Of a DNA stretch of 64,000 nt, positions 41,916-53,522 are shown one piece after another (the first letter of the stretch is position 1; each line of letters opens with the position of its first letter). The position numbers and the translations under genes were made by a program. Origin of the DNA: an uncultured Sphaerochaeta sp. (GTDB lineage: Bacteria > Spirochaetota > Spirochaetia > Sphaerochaetales > Sphaerochaetaceae). The notes beneath the pieces were generated by a model, which saw only the letters and a program-made list of their open reading frames with translations, ran no database searches and was not told the DNA's origin. Location of the stretch: positions 496,001-560,000 of the forward strand of contig NZ_OY781063.1 in NCBI RefSeq assembly GCF_963676285.1. The letters are read 5' to 3'.

Positions 41916-43601
41916 TCATTTCTTGAAGACAGCACCGGTGGAAGCACTGGTTACCTGCTTGGCATAGCGTGCCAAATACCCGGTTGTAATAGGCGGCTCC
42001 TTGCAGACCCATTGCTTTTTCCGTTCAAGCAGTGTCTTCTCATCGACCAACAAACTGAGCTCACCCTTTGGTATATCAATGCTGATCGTGTCCCCTTCCT
42101 GGACGAGGGCGATGGGACCACCCTCAGCAGCCTCAGGGCTGACATGTCCGATGGAAGCTCCCCGGGTGGCACCACTGAAGCGGCCATCAGTGATCAAGGC
42201 AACATCCTTGTCCAGGTTCATACCGGCAATTGCACTGGTGGGACTGAGCATCTCACGCATCCCCGGGCCTCCCTTCGGTCCCTCATAGCGGATAACGATA
42301 ACGTCCCCTGCCTTGATCTCTCCAGCAAAGATCGCCTTGATGGTATCTTCCTCACTCTCAAATACTCTCGCTGGTCCTTTATGCACCAACATTTTCTCAT
42401 CAACAGCACTTCGCTTCACCACAGCCCCATCGGGAGCAAGGTTTCCCCTAAGTACGGCGATACCCCCGGTCTTGCTGAACGGGTTGTCGATGGGTCGAAT
42501 GACCTCATGGTTGTAGATGGGTGCTGCACTATAGAGTTCCCCGATCGTCTTCGCACTCACCGTTGGCAGGTTTGCATTGAGCAGTCCGGCCTCTCCCAGT
42601 TCTCTCATCACTGCAAGTACACCACCAGCCTCATAGAGGTCCTCGATGTGGTCAGGACCAGCTGGGGCAAGATGGCAAAGATTGGGTACCTTGGCAGCAA
42701 TATCATTCGCCATGAAGATATCCAGGTCGACACCAGCCTCATGGGCTATTGCCGGTAGATGGAGCATGGTGTTGGTACTGCATCCCAAGGCCATATCAAC
42801 GGCCATCGCATTGGCAAACGCTTCCTTGGTCATGATATCAAGGGGGCGGATGTTCTTTTTCAACAATTCCATGATCTGGTATCCTGCTTCCTTGGCAAGC
42901 CGGTCACGAGCACTGTAGACAGCGGGTACGGTTCCATTGCCGGGGAGTCCCATTCCAATGGCTTCGGTCAGGCAGTTCATACTGTTTGCGGTAAACATGC
43001 CACTACAAGACCCACAGGTCGGACAGGCATTGTTCTCATAGGAGAGCAACTCTTCCTCACTGATCAGTCCAGCTGCATGGCTTCCCACTTTCTCAAACAT
43101 GACCGAAAGGCTCGTCCCACAGGAGCTGTCGCCTGGAATCTTACCGGCAAGCATCGGTCCACCGGAGACAAAAATGGAAGGGATGTTCATCCTGGCTGCC
43201 GCCATCAACATTCCAGGGACAATCTTGTCACAGTTAGGGACGAAAACCAGAGCATCAAAGGGATGGGCTGTTGCCATGATCTCGATGGAATCAGCGATGA
43301 CCTCACGGCTTGCCAGAGAGTATTTCATTCCTGTATGACCCATTGCAATACCATCACATACCCCAATAACAGGGAACGATACAGGGTTCCCCCCAGCTTG
43401 GCGTACCCCGCTCTTTACAGCGTTGACAATTCTATCAAGGTGAATATGTCCAGGGATGATCTCATTGGCCCCATTCACGATACCAATGATCGGCATGTGG
43501 ATTTCGCGATCTGTCCATCCCAGTGCCTTCATCAGTGACCGGTGGGGGGACCTATCGGCTCCCTCAGTCATTTGTGCTGAACGTCTCTTGCTTTCGTCCA
43601 T
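41916..43601 (-). CDS. ilvD: Dihydroxy-acid dehydratase
   Basis: 561 residues; GGAGGAGG before the ATG. The Fe-S ligands are visible in PNCDKI and [16 protein letters not shown], and [13 protein letters not shown] follows. [18 protein letters not shown] at the start is typical. It makes the 2-keto acids of valine and isoleucine. Placed 15 bases after leuB and 22 before ilvB. Confidence 0.97.
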   Translation of the reverse strand: MDESKRRSAQMTEGADRSPHRSLMKALGWTDREIHMPIIGIVNGANEIIPGHIHLDRIVNAVKSGVRQAGGNPVSFPVIGVCDGIAMGHTGMKYSLASREVIADSIEIMATAHPFDALVFVPNCDKIVPGMLMAAARMNIPSIFVSGGPMLAGKIPGDSSCGTSLSVMFEKVGSHAAGLISEEELLSYENNACPTCGSCSGMFTANSMNCLTEAIGMGLPGNGTVPAVYSARDRLAKEAGYQIMELLKKNIRPLDIMTKEAFANAMAVDMALGCSTNTMLHLPAIAHEAGVDLDIFMANDIAAKVPNLCHLAPAGPDHIEDLYEAGGVLAVMRELGEAGLLNANLPTVSAKTIGELYSAAPIYNHEVIRPIDNPFSKTGGIAVLRGNLAPDGAVVKRSAVDEKMLVHKGPARVFESEEDTIKAIFAGEIKAGDVIVIRYEGPKGGPGMREMLSPTSAIAGMNLDKDVALITDGRFSGATRGASIGHVSPEAAEGGPIALVQEGDTISIDIPKGELSLLVDEKTLLERKKQWVCKEPPITTGYLARYAKQVTSASTGAVFKK

Positions 43602-43616
43602 AATATCCTCCTCCCT

Positions 43617-44675
43617 TTACAGGGCCTGGGCTATCAAGTTGCCCATCTCACTCGTACCGACCTTTTTCATGCCGTCGGTGTAAATATCTGCTGTGCGGTA
43701 CCCTGCATCCAACACCGAACTGACTGCCTTCTCAATTGCATCAGCTTCTTCAGAGAGGGAGAAGCTGTAGCGCAACATCATGGCAACCGAGAGTATGGTA
43801 GCGATCGGGTTGGCCAGGTCCTTACCTGCAATATCTGGTGCACTGCCGTGTATCGGCTCATACATGCCAAACCCATCTTCAGCCAGGGAAGCAGATGGCA
43901 GCATACCAATGGAACCAGTAATCTGGCTTGCCTCATCGCTGAGGATATCCCCAAACATGTTCGAGGTTACAATCACATCGAACTGCCTAGGATTACGTAC
44001 CAACTGCATGGCAGCATTATCGACATACATGTGGCTTACTTCCACATCAGGGTACTCACTTTGTATTCTTTGTACCACCTCTCTCCAGAGCTGGCTTGAA
44101 TTGAGGATATTTGCCTTGTCTACACTACATAGGCGCTTTGAGCGCTTCTGGGCAATCTCAAACCCCTTTCGTACGATCCTCTCAATCTCAGCTACTGTAT
44201 ATGCCATGGTATCATAGGCACTGTCCTCAGTGCGACCACGCTCGCCGAAGTAGATACCACCGGTGAGTTCACGAACCACCATGATATCCAGTCCATCACC
44301 GATGATCTCGCTCTTCAGGGGGCAGGCATCAGCGAGTTGCTTGTAAAGGATTGCAGGGCGTAAGTTGCAGAACAACCCCATGCCGCCACGCAGGCCAAGC
44401 AGGGCTTTCTCTGGTCTGAGGTGGGAAGGAAGGGTATCCCACTTCGGTCCACCAACTGCCCCAAGAAGCACCCCGTCACTCTGCTTGCACCCCTCAAGGG
44501 TGGCATCAGGAAGGGGAATTCCTACATTATCGAGGGCCACACCACCTGCATCATAGCTACTGGTAGTGAACTCATGGGAGAATTTCTTTGCGACCGCGTC
44601 AAGGACTTTTACGCCCTCTCTCACGATATCTGGTCCGATCCCATCGCCGGGAACGAGTGCAATATGTTTCTTCAT
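43617..44675 (-). CDS. leuB: 3-Isopropylmalate dehydrogenase
   Basis: 352 residues. [10 protein letters not shown] at the start, [16 protein letters not shown] mid-way and the substrate and metal region ([18 protein letters not shown]) mark the beta-decarboxylating dehydrogenase family; the Leu-specific loop fits LeuB rather than isocitrate dehydrogenase. With CimA in the operon it may also oxidise methylmalate for isoleucine. Its start overlaps the leuD stop (ATGA) and has GGGGGAGG. Confidence 0.96.
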   Translation of the reverse strand: MKKHIALVPGDGIGPDIVREGVKVLDAVAKKFSHEFTTSSYDAGGVALDNVGIPLPDATLEGCKQSDGVLLGAVGGPKWDTLPSHLRPEKALLGLRGGMGLFCNLRPAILYKQLADACPLKSEIIGDGLDIMVVRELTGGIYFGERGRTEDSAYDTMAYTVAEIERIVRKGFEIAQKRSKRLCSVDKANILNSSQLWREVVQRIQSEYPDVEVSHMYVDNAAMQLVRNPRQFDVIVTSNMFGDILSDEASQITGSIGMLPSASLAEDGFGMYEPIHGSAPDIAGKDLANPIATILSVAMMLRYSFSLSEEADAIEKAVSSVLDAGYRTADIYTDGMKKVGTSEMGNLIAQAL

Positions 44676-45169
44676 GCCTTGCCTCCCCCTTTTGCGATAT
44701 AACCGGCAAGCCCACCACTAGCGATCAGGTCCTGCATGAAGGGAGGAAATGGCTCACTATGAAACACATCCCCTGTACTCTCATTGGTGATGGTACCAGT
44801 ATTGAAATCCACACTGACCACATCCCCTGCCTTGATCCCGTCACAGGCCTCAGGGCATTCAAGGATGGGGAGCCCGATATTGATTGCGTTGCGGTAGAAG
44901 ATTCTTGCAAATGTTCTTGCGATTACGCAGCTGATCCCACTTTCCTTGATGGCTATGGGAGCATGCTCACGGCTTGAACCACAACCAAAATTCTTGTCAG
45001 CTACCATGATATCGCCCTCTTTCACCTGTTTGATGAAATTCTGGTCGATATCCTCCATGCAGTGGGAGGCCAACTCCTTGTGATTGGAGGTATTGAGATA
45101 CCTCGCTGGGATGATTACATCGGTATCGACGTTGTCCCCATATCTAAAAACCGTTCCTTTGGCTTGCAT
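44672..45169 (-). CDS. leuD: 3-Isopropylmalate dehydratase small subunit
   Basis: 165 residues from the ATG at 45169 with GGAGGAG four bases upstream, one base after the leuC stop; the longer frame upstream lies inside leu[15 protein letters not shown] and [12 protein letters not shown] are the swivelling-domain motifs that bind substrate. It pairs with LeuC to move the hydroxyl of isopropylmalate, and probably of citramalate too. Confidence 0.96.
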   Translation of the reverse strand: MQAKGTVFRYGDNVDTDVIIPARYLNTSNHKELASHCMEDIDQNFIKQVKEGDIMVADKNFGCGSSREHAPIAIKESGISCVIARTFARIFYRNAINIGLPILECPEACDGIKAGDVVSVDFNTGTITNESTGDVFHSEPFPPFMQDLIASGGLAGYIAKGGGKA

Positions 45170-45170
45170 T

Positions 45171-46439
45171 TTACTCCTCCATAACCTTTGCAGGATCGGC
45201 GATATATCCTGCGATCGCACTTGCAGCGGCAACGGCCGGACTGGCAAGATAGACTTCACTTTTCACATGACCCATTCTTCCCACAAAGTTACGGTTGGTG
45301 GTACTCACCGCCCGTTCCCCTTCTGCGAGGATTCCCATATGTCCGCCAAGACAGGGACCACAGGTGGGAGTGGAAACAGCACAACCGCTGTCGATGAAGA
45401 TATCGAAGAGCCCTTCATGCATTGCCTGCTTCCATATCTCCTGTGTTGCAGGGAAGATCAGGGTACGGACATGCTTCGCGATCTTCTTGCCCTTGAGTAT
45501 GGCTGCTGCCTGTCTCAGGTCACTGATATGTCCGTTGGTGCAGCTTCCGATGACAACCTGGTCAATTCTCACCTCACCTACTTCATCAATGGTCCTGGTG
45601 TTGGACGGGAGATGAGGGAAGCTAACTGTGCTCTTCACTGTGCCGAGGTCGATATTAATCACCCTCTCATACTCAGCATCACTATCTGCCTCGTAGATGG
45701 CAGGTTCCTTCGGACAGTGTGCCCTCAAATACTCCAGGGTTACCTCATCCACAGGGAAGATTCCGTTCTTGGCACCGGCCTCGATGGCCATGTTTGCGAT
45801 GGTGAAACGGTCATCAATGGTAAGGTTCTTCACCCCTTCCCCACTGAACTCCATACTCTGGTAGAGTGCCCCATCCACCCCAATCATCCCAATGATATGG
45901 AGGATCAGGTCCTTTCCACTTACATGAGGTCCGAATGAGCCGGTAAGATTGAACTTGATGGCGGTCGGCACCTTGAACCAAGCTTGGCCGGTAGCCATTC
46001 CGCAAGCCATGTCAGTGGAACCAACACCTGTGGAGAATGCGCCCAAGGCACCATAGGTACAGGTATGACTATCTGCCCCGATGACCAAATCTCCTGCCCC
46101 GACCAATCCTTTCTCTGGAAGCAAGGCATGCTCAATACCCATCTGGCCTACATCAAAATAGTTGGTGATCTCATGGTCGTGTGCGAAACAACGAAGTGCC
46201 TTGCACTGCTCTGCTGCCTTGATATCCTTGTTCGGGGAGAAGTGGTCTGGGACAAGGGCAACCTTATCCTTGTCAAATACCGTCTCCTTGCCGAATTTTC
46301 CAAATTCGTTGATGGCAACTGGAGCCGTAATGTCGTTGCCCAGTACCATATCCAGGTCCGCCATAATCAACTGTCCAGCGCGTACGCTCTCCAGTTTGGC
46401 GTGGTGGGCCAGGATTTTCTGTGTCATTGTCATACCCAT
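45171..46439 (-). CDS. leuC: 3-Isopropylmalate dehydratase large subunit
   Basis: 422 residues from the ATG at 46439 (AAGGAG upstream). The aconitase-type Fe-S Cys are visible in GSCTNGH and [10 protein letters not shown], and [22 protein letters not shown] is the substrate loop. The length fits the shorter LeuC/HacA form (about 420) rather than the 466-residue E. coli form. Forms the dehydratase with LeuD. Confidence 0.95.
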   Translation of the reverse strand: MGMTMTQKILAHHAKLESVRAGQLIMADLDMVLGNDITAPVAINEFGKFGKETVFDKDKVALVPDHFSPNKDIKAAEQCKALRCFAHDHEITNYFDVGQMGIEHALLPEKGLVGAGDLVIGADSHTCTYGALGAFSTGVGSTDMACGMATGQAWFKVPTAIKFNLTGSFGPHVSGKDLILHIIGMIGVDGALYQSMEFSGEGVKNLTIDDRFTIANMAIEAGAKNGIFPVDEVTLEYLRAHCPKEPAIYEADSDAEYERVINIDLGTVKSTVSFPHLPSNTRTIDEVGEVRIDQVVIGSCTNGHISDLRQAAAILKGKKIAKHVRTLIFPATQEIWKQAMHEGLFDIFIDSGCAVSTPTCGPCLGGHMGILAEGERAVSTTNRNFVGRMGHVKSEVYLASPAVAAASAIAGYIADPAKVMEE

Positions 46440-46455
46440 GGGGTGTCTCCTTCCT

Positions 46456-48048
46456 TCATTCAACCGAGGGCTCAATTCCCTCGGCAATTAATTTATACTC
46501 GATACTATCACTCAAGGCAAACCAACTGGCCTCGATGATGTCCCTGCTGACCCCGATGGTGGTCCAAGTCTCATTTCCATCGGTGGACTCAATGAGAACC
46601 CTTACCTTACTGGCAGTTGCTCCAGCCGAGTCCAAGACCCTTACCTTGTAGTCGGTCAAATGTACGCGCTTGAGGGTTGGATAGAATTGTTCAAGAACCT
46701 TTCTCAGTGCCTGGTCAAGGGCATTGACCGGACCTTCACCCTCTGCGGCAGTGATGGCACTCTCTCCCCCTACCTTTACCTTGACAACAGCGGCATGGGT
46801 TGCATCGCTGAGTGGGTCCGCATAGGGGCTGCTGCCGATGGTCTGGTAGTGTACCAGTGAGAAATAGGGCTTATACATCTTCAAGTGTCGTCTGATCACC
46901 AAATCGAAGCTGCTCTCGGCTCCTTCAAACTGGTAGCCCTCTGCCTCAAGTTGCTTGAGCTCATCCATGAGGCTCACCGTAACCGGATCGTCCTTGTCAA
47001 GGTCGGGCATCACTCGGGCGATTCGCTTAAGCATCAAGGCCCTTCCGGCAACCTCGCTCATCAGGAGCCTGCGTTCATTGCCAACCTGTAAAGGATCGAT
47101 ATGTTCAAATGAGAGAGGGTTCTTCTGCACCCCATCGATATGCATGCCACCCTTATGGGCAAAGGCACTCTTCCCGATGAAGGGAGCCCCACCAATGATG
47201 CGGACGTTTGCGATCTCAGCAACCTGCCGGCTGGTTGCCGTCAGCTGTTCAAGACTCTCTCCACAGAGACAATCCATACCAAGCTTGGTCCCGAGAATTC
47301 CTGCAACCGTTGCAAGGTTTGCATTTCCGCATCGCTCTCCAAACCCGAGCAAGGTTCCCTGTACCTGAATGGCACCAGATTCAACTGCAGCTATGGAACT
47401 GGCAACGCCGCAGCCAATATCATCATGAGCATGGATTCCGAGAGGGATTCCAGGGAAAGCCTCTGCAGTCTCAGCAGTGATACGCGCTACTTCACTGGGT
47501 ATCAAGCCACCACGGGTTTCACAGAGCACCAGGGTGGAGGCTCCCCCGTCCAGGGCAGCCTGCAAGGTAGCCTTTGCATACTCGCTGTCATCGAGATATC
47601 CATCAAAGTAGTGCTCAGCATCGAAGAACACTTCACTTCCGCTCTCAGTAATGAACTGTATGCTGTCACGGATCATCGCAAGGTTCTCTTCAGGCGTGGT
47701 GCGAATCACATCAGTGACATGGAGCTTCCAACTCTTGCCGAAGATGGATACCACCTTGGTTTTTACACTAGCAAGGTTTTTCAGATTGGGATCGTCCGCT
47801 GCAGTGCTGTTCTTTCTCCGCGTGGAACCAAAGGCGACCAAGGTTGCATGGGAGAGGGAGAGCTGCTCAGCGCGGTGGAAGAACTCCAGGTCCTTGGGAT
47901 TCGATCCAGGATTACCTGCCTCAATGTAGGCAACTCCCAGTGAATCCAAGGCCTTCACAATCTTCAGCTTATCCTCCACCGAGAAGCTGATTCCCTCGCC
48001 TTGGCTCCCATCACGGAGGGTTGAGTCAAATAAATCTATCTTATGCAT
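46456..48048 (-). CDS. cimA: (R)-Citramalate synthase
   Basis: 530 residues from the ATG at 48048, which lies in the end of leuA (8-base overlap, ATGCATAA) after a GAGG site. The TIM-barrel start [18 protein letters not shown] and VAFGSTRRK are the signature of CimA rather than of LeuA, and the C-terminal half is the LeuA-type dimer and feedback domain. It condenses pyruvate and acetyl-CoA to citramalate, opening a threonine-independent route to 2-ketobutyrate and isoleucine, using LeuCD and LeuB. Confidence 0.93.
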   Translation of the reverse strand: MHKIDLFDSTLRDGSQGEGISFSVEDKLKIVKALDSLGVAYIEAGNPGSNPKDLEFFHRAEQLSLSHATLVAFGSTRRKNSTAADDPNLKNLASVKTKVVSIFGKSWKLHVTDVIRTTPEENLAMIRDSIQFITESGSEVFFDAEHYFDGYLDDSEYAKATLQAALDGGASTLVLCETRGGLIPSEVARITAETAEAFPGIPLGIHAHDDIGCGVASSIAAVESGAIQVQGTLLGFGERCGNANLATVAGILGTKLGMDCLCGESLEQLTATSRQVAEIANVRIIGGAPFIGKSAFAHKGGMHIDGVQKNPLSFEHIDPLQVGNERRLLMSEVAGRALMLKRIARVMPDLDKDDPVTVSLMDELKQLEAEGYQFEGAESSFDLVIRRHLKMYKPYFSLVHYQTIGSSPYADPLSDATHAAVVKVKVGGESAITAAEGEGPVNALDQALRKVLEQFYPTLKRVHLTDYKVRVLDSAGATASKVRVLIESTDGNETWTTIGVSRDIIEASWFALSDSIEYKLIAEGIEPSVE

Positions 48049-49657
48049 CACCTCGGTCTTTCTCCTTATCTGAGTGAGAACGCAACATGTCGTTCTCAAA
48101 ACTTGGTGAAGTGGTGGGTTTGAGTGACCCCCCACCCGAGATCGAGGATGCCTCATCCAGCATACGGTTCACTGCAGCAAGACAGCTGAGAATCGAAGCC
48201 TCGATAACGTCGGTGCTTACACCACGTCCACGGTACATACCATGTCCATCGGTGATCTTCACATGGACTTCTCCAAGAGCATCCCGGTGCTCGGTGACTG
48301 CCTGCAAGCTGTAGTCCTCCAGACTGAAGGGATGACGGATAATCTTCTCCACTGCCCTGAGTGCTGCATAGACTGGACCGGTACCGAGTGCAACCTCCTG
48401 GTAGGTCTTCTCCCCTTTTCGCAGCGTGACACAGGCAGTACTGGTCATCAGATTGCCACTGTTGACCACAAAACGCTCAAGCTCCCAGATTACCGGGCTA
48501 CTCTGGCTGGAAGTCTCCACCAAGGCAATAAGATCACGATCGGTGATGGTTTTCTTTCGGTCTGCGAGATTCTTGAATTCTGAGAAGAGGGTCTTCACCT
48601 CTTCCTTACCTAACGCATAGCCAAGATCAATGAGACGCTTCTCGAAGGCGTGTTGCCCGCTGTGCTTACCCAGCACAAGACTGGTAGTCATCACCCCTAC
48701 ACTCTCCGGGGTCATAATCTCATAGGTCAAGCTGTTTGCCATCATGCCATGCTGGTGGATACCGCTCTCATGGGCAAACGCATTTGCACCTACAATTGCC
48801 TTGGAAGGGTTCGGTTTGACACCGGTGATCTGTGAGAGCAGACGACTTGAACGGGATATCTCCTCAGTGCGTACCTGATAGGAGAATGGGTAGTCATCAT
48901 TTCTGGTCCTGATGGCCATCACCAACTCTTCAACAGCTGCATTGCCTGCTCTCTCGCCGATACCGCAGACGGTACACTCTGCCTGGCGTGCTCCAGCTTT
49001 CAATCCAGCAAGGCTATTGGCGACTGCAAGGCCCAGATCATTGTGACAGTGGACTGCAAGGATGGCCTTGTCCACATTGGGTACCTTGTTCATGACGGTG
49101 GAAACCATCCTGGTCATGTCATCAGGGGTTGCATACCCGACGGTATCCGGCAGATTCACTACAGTTGCCCCTGCCTTGATCACTTCCTCAACAACCTTGC
49201 ACATGTAGTCAAGGTCAGTCCTTGTTGCATCCTCCAGGGAGAACTCAACATTGTCGGTAAGGTTACGAGCAAACTTCACCATGGCGGCGGAACGCTTCAA
49301 GGCATCCTCGCGGCTCATCTTCAGCTTGAACTCCAGATGGAGGTCGCTGGTTGCGAGGAAGGTGTGAATCCTGGGCCTTCTTGCGTGTTTCACCGCTTCC
49401 CAAGCTACTTCAATATCTCTCTCCAAGGCTCTTGAGAGGGAGGCGACGGTGACGTCCTTCACCTCTTTGCTGATAGCCTGAACGCTGGCAAAGTCACCGG
49501 GAGACGCTATGGCAAACCCGGCTTCTAGGATATCCACACCGAGGGCCTCTAGCTGTAGGGCCATGCGAATTTTCTCTTCCAGGTTCATGCTGTATCCAGG
49601 AGCCTGTTCGCCGTCTCTCAGTGTAGTATCAAAGATATAGATTCTGTCCTTTTCCAT
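48041..49657 (-). CDS. leuA: 2-Isopropylmalate synthase
   Basis: 538 residues, GGGAAGGACACT before the ATG. FDTTLRDGEQAPGYSMN, HCHNDLGLAVANSLAGLKAGA and the C-terminal regulatory domain are standard. It commits carbon to leucine and is usually inhibited by it. The next gene, cimA, is a distant relative; the pair shows a clear split in role. ilvC lies 37 bases upstream. Confidence 0.96.
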   Translation of the reverse strand: MEKDRIYIFDTTLRDGEQAPGYSMNLEEKIRMALQLEALGVDILEAGFAIASPGDFASVQAISKEVKDVTVASLSRALERDIEVAWEAVKHARRPRIHTFLATSDLHLEFKLKMSREDALKRSAAMVKFARNLTDNVEFSLEDATRTDLDYMCKVVEEVIKAGATVVNLPDTVGYATPDDMTRMVSTVMNKVPNVDKAILAVHCHNDLGLAVANSLAGLKAGARQAECTVCGIGERAGNAAVEELVMAIRTRNDDYPFSYQVRTEEISRSSRLLSQITGVKPNPSKAIVGANAFAHESGIHQHGMMANSLTYEIMTPESVGVMTTSLVLGKHSGQHAFEKRLIDLGYALGKEEVKTLFSEFKNLADRKKTITDRDLIALVETSSQSSPVIWELERFVVNSGNLMTSTACVTLRKGEKTYQEVALGTGPVYAALRAVEKIIRHPFSLEDYSLQAVTEHRDALGEVHVKITDGHGMYRGRGVSTDVIEASILSCLAAVNRMLDEASSISGGGSLKPTTSPSFENDMLRSHSDKEKDRGDA

Positions 49658-49694
49658 AGTGTCCTTCCCGGTATTATTAAGAGTTTTGGTTTTG

Positions 49695-50693
<999 letters not shown>

Positions 50694-50736
50694 CTATCCT
50701 CCGTTATGGTTCGCACCGTTTGGCGCGTTAGTATGC

Positions 50737-51267
50737 TTATTCTTCATCCTCGCTGAAACCGATCGAGCTCAGCGCCCTTGCACCCCTCTCCAGGGCCGTG
50801 ATACCGGTCCTGGCCATCTCCACAATCCCGAATGGGGCCATCAAATCCAGGAAGGACTGAATCTTGTCAAGGCTTCCGGTCATCTCAAGGGTTATGGTAG
50901 AAGAGGTGACATCATTGATCTTTGCCTTGAATATCTCAGCAAGCTCAATGACCTGGGATCGGTCATCATGCCTGGTGGAGACCTTGACCATCACCAGCTC
51001 ACGCTGAAGGCTTTTCTCCCCTGCCATCTCATAGACCCGCTTCACATCATACAGCTTGCCGACCTGTTTCTTGATCTGTTCAACAACCGGCCGGTCTCCG
51101 CTGACCACAATGGTGATTCGGCTGAATTCCTCATTTTCGGTCTCACCAACCGAGAGGCTGTCAATGTTGTAGCCTCTGCGACTGAACAGCGATACAACAC
51201 GCATGAGTACACCAGGATGGTTATTAACCAGAATTGCCAGTGTGTAACGTTTTTCTTTGGTATTCAT
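50737..51267 (-). CDS. ilvN: Acetolactate synthase regulatory subunit
   Basis: 176 residues: an N-terminal ACT domain (LAILVNNHPGVLMRVVSLFSR, RGYNIDSLSVG) and the C-terminal ALS regulatory domain. It binds valine to inhibit IlvB and raises its activity. The first structural gene of the operon, with AAGGAG eleven bases before the ATG. Downstream of the leader peptide and its hairpins. Unlike many operons, its partner ilvB is at the other end. Confidence 0.95.
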   Translation of the reverse strand: MNTKEKRYTLAILVNNHPGVLMRVVSLFSRRGYNIDSLSVGETENEEFSRITIVVSGDRPVVEQIKKQVGKLYDVKRVYEMAGEKSLQRELVMVKVSTRHDDRSQVIELAEIFKAKINDVTSSTITLEMTGSLDKIQSFLDLMAPFGIVEMARTGITALERGARALSSIGFSEDEE

Positions 51268-51303
51268 CTAAGATTTCACTCCTTCATATGATATTTGGGT
51301 ATA

Positions 51304-51371
51304 AGCGATTGCTCCCCGGTACTTCGGGGGCTTCCATCCACGGTCCATGCAACCAGCGATTGCAGCCGTGG
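51304..51371 (-). promoter_or_regulatory. Hairpins between leader peptide and ilvN
   Basis: Immediately after the leader stop, CCACGG pairs with CCGTGG (51371-51366 and 51343-51338) with an inner TGCAA/TTGCA stem. A second hairpin, CCCCG/CGGGG (51329-51314), follows. AGCGATTGC (plus strand) occurs twice, at 51304-51312 and 51355-51363, so either copy could take part in the same helix. No T-run follows, so the control may be on translation or on another terminator form. Confidence 0.6.
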
Positions 51372-51584
51372 TCAGAGAATAATTAGGCTTACTACAATAA
51401 GAAGGGAAATGAGGGAAAGAAGGGGGAGGAGGGTTAGAATAAGACGCGCTAGGACTAGAAGCAAGGAAGGGACAGAAAAAGAAGTGGTGTCACACATAGA
51501 ACTACAGGAGCTTGTATAGCCCTGCGTCTTCCGATTCCTTGCAAATGGGCGGTGCTGCTGCACCTGCATAGTGAACGCGTTCAA
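51372..51584 (-). CDS. Leader peptide of the branched-chain amino acid operon
   Basis: 70 residues starting at TTG (51584) after a GAGGAG site six bases upstream; an ATG five codons later is too far from it. The last 31 residues contain 15 Leu, 5 Ile and 3 Val (23 of 31), with no CTG codon (Leu codons are CTT, CTA, CTC and one TTG; Ile is always ATT). This is the mark of an attenuator peptide: ribosomes stall when charged Leu, Ile or Val tRNA is scarce and alter the RNA fold before ilvN. The first 38 residues are ordinary and polar. Function inferred from composition and place. Confidence 0.85.
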   Translation of the reverse strand: MNAFTMQVQQHRPFARNRKTQGYTSSCSSMCDTTSFSVPSLLLVLARLILTLLPLLSLISLLIVVSLIIL

Positions 51585-51624
51585 GGTACTCTCCTCAAGA
51601 ACAGCCTAGTATGCTGTTTCTTGT

Positions 51625-51653
51625 TTGTATCGCTCTTTGACGATGCTTGTCAA
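51625..51653 (-). promoter_or_regulatory. Promoter of the ilv-leu operon
   Basis: On the minus strand TTGACA (51653-51648) and ATACAA (51630-51625) are spaced 17 bases, about 40 bases before the leader start. The short AACAGC/GCTGTT hairpin between them and the leader may be the 5' end of the mRNA. Confidence 0.7.
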
Positions 51654-51746
51654 CCCTGCTATTCATAAAACAGTATGTTTATGCAATAAAAATTCGTTTC
51701 GCTTTGCAATATTGCTTCCCTCTCTGATTGCCGATACACTGCTTCC

Positions 51747-53522
51747 ATGAAATTCACCTGGGGCAATCATCACAAGCCAAACCTATTCACACTGCTCTTT
51801 CTCTACTTCCTTATCGTTCTTATTGTTCCATTGGGACTGTTCTCTGCCTATTATGCACTTGCAGGGAATACGAATCAAGAACGGTATCTGATGAGACAGG
51901 CAATGAATATGACCACTCGTGATGCCAGTACCGTTGCCCAAGCCCTTGAATCCTATCGCCATAAAGCATACCAACTCTCCACCAACCCCTTGGTTGTGGA
52001 GATACTCAAGGCAGATATCCTTGAAGCAGAATCGTCACAAAGCCGCGAGTTGTATGAGCTGCTATTTACCGTCATGCATGGAGATATCTACCTTGCCAGC
52101 GCAAATCTTGTCAGCAATAGTGGGAAGGTCAGGGTCTCCACCCATGTCTTTCCCGAGGTCTACGACCTACGCTACCAGGGCAATGACTGGGACATGGCTT
52201 CCATCATAAACCAGAACAGCCAGGTTTCCCCTACTGCAAGTCTGATCAGCATCCAGAGTCATAGGATAGCAGAAAACGGAAGACAGGTTGTCGCTTCCAT
52301 CCTTCGTCGTGTCTATGACCAGGAGGGGACAAACCTTGGCTACCTTGTGGTGGATATGTATGCAGATGCACTCTCCCCCCAGGTAAACAGTGACCATGTC
52401 CTCACTGACATGCTGCTGGTCGACACCAAGTCCTTTTATGCTACCAGCCTCGTTCATCCTGAGCGTTTTGGATCCTTCGACCGTTTTCCGGCGCTCAATT
52501 CACTTGAAGGCGATTACACTCCCCGCTCACTTCCCTCTGACACCTCCATCATAGCTATCTCACCGATTGGGAATACCGGCCTCCATCTGGTAGGTTCACT
52601 CAGCAGCGCACCCTTCTTCCAGAGCATGGAAAACTGGTTGTCCGCTTTCAGTACCACTATGATTATTGGTGTGGTGCTTGCTTTGGGGCTCTCCTACCTG
52701 TTCTCTCGTTCGATTGCACGCCCGATCAAGAATCTTGCAAAGCGTATGAGAGAGGTGGAACAGGGGGAACTGGAGCATCGGGAAGTCAGCAGTGCTATAC
52801 GCGAATTCAGCCAGCTGGAACACTCATTCAATGTCATGATCAAGCAGATCATCAGCCTCCTTGACCTAACCCGTGAAGAGCAGGCCAAACTGAGTGAAGC
52901 GGAAAGGAAGGCTCTTGAGAGCCAGATGAATCCCCATTTCCTCTTCAATACCCTCAATACGATCAAGGCACTGGCACGTCTCCATGGTGAAGAGGATATC
53001 TACACCATTACCGTCAAGCTGGGAAAACTGCTCCGTTCCTCAATCGATAACAGGGAGAGTGAGGCAACACTTGAACAGAGTATGGCGCTTATAGAGTCCT
53101 ACCTCACCATCCAGAAGCTACGATTTGCTGACAAACTGACTACCGAAATATACCTAGATCCCAGCTGCAAGCATATAAAAACCCCAAAGCTCATCATCCA
53201 GCCATTGGTTGAGAATGCAATCATCCATGGATTGGAACCGAAGGTGGGAAGCTGGAATCTCAGTGTCCGTGTGGAAAGAACAGAAGAGAGAATATCCATC
53301 ACAGTTGTTGATGATGGAGTCGGATTCCCTCCTGATCGCTTGCCTGACAACCTTGACGAACTTGCCAACTCGCCACACGTTGGTGTATACAATGTATATA
53401 GAAGATTATTTCTCAAATATGGAAGGAAGCTGCACTTCTCCCTGAAATCGAAAGAGGGTGAAGGGACTTGGGCGACTATCTCCTTCCCGGACGAAGAAGC
53501 AATAAAGGAAGAGATGCAATGA
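51747..53522 (+). CDS. YesM-type sensor histidine kinase
   Basis: 591 residues: a membrane helix (about 16-40), a large extracytoplasmic sensor (about 41-300), a second helix (about 303-325), a HAMP linker (SRSIARPIKNLAKRMREVEQGELEHR), the His-kinase box SQMNPHFLFNTLNTI (His397) and an ATPase domain with IQPLVENAIIHG and DDGVGFP. The layout is that of YesM-type kinases that sense carbohydrates and pair with YesN-type regulators. Its end overlaps the YesN gene (ATGA). Confidence 0.92.
   Translation: MKFTWGNHHKPNLFTLLFLYFLIVLIVPLGLFSAYYALAGNTNQERYLMRQAMNMTTRDASTVAQALESYRHKAYQLSTNPLVVEILKADILEAESSQSRELYELLFTVMHGDIYLASANLVSNSGKVRVSTHVFPEVYDLRYQGNDWDMASIINQNSQVSPTASLISIQSHRIAENGRQVVASILRRVYDQEGTNLGYLVVDMYADALSPQVNSDHVLTDMLLVDTKSFYATSLVHPERFGSFDRFPALNSLEGDYTPRSLPSDTSIIAISPIGNTGLHLVGSLSSAPFFQSMENWLSAFSTTMIIGVVLALGLSYLFSRSIARPIKNLAKRMREVEQGELEHREVSSAIREFSQLEHSFNVMIKQIISLLDLTREEQAKLSEAERKALESQMNPHFLFNTLNTIKALARLHGEEDIYTITVKLGKLLRSSIDNRESEATLEQSMALIESYLTIQKLRFADKLTTEIYLDPSCKHIKTPKLIIQPLVENAIIHGLEPKVGSWNLSVRVERTEERISITVVDDGVGFPPDRLPDNLDELANSPHVGVYNVYRRLFLKYGRKLHFSLKSKEGEGTWATISFPDEEAIKEEMQ

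Noticed and set aside
42759..43538. Plus-strand frame of 259 codons inside ilvD
   Set aside because: Antisense shadow of ilvD with low-complexity, His-rich product.
45084..45938. Plus-strand frame of 284 codons over leuD and leuC
   Set aside because: Antisense to two enzymes with full family motifs; no start signal.
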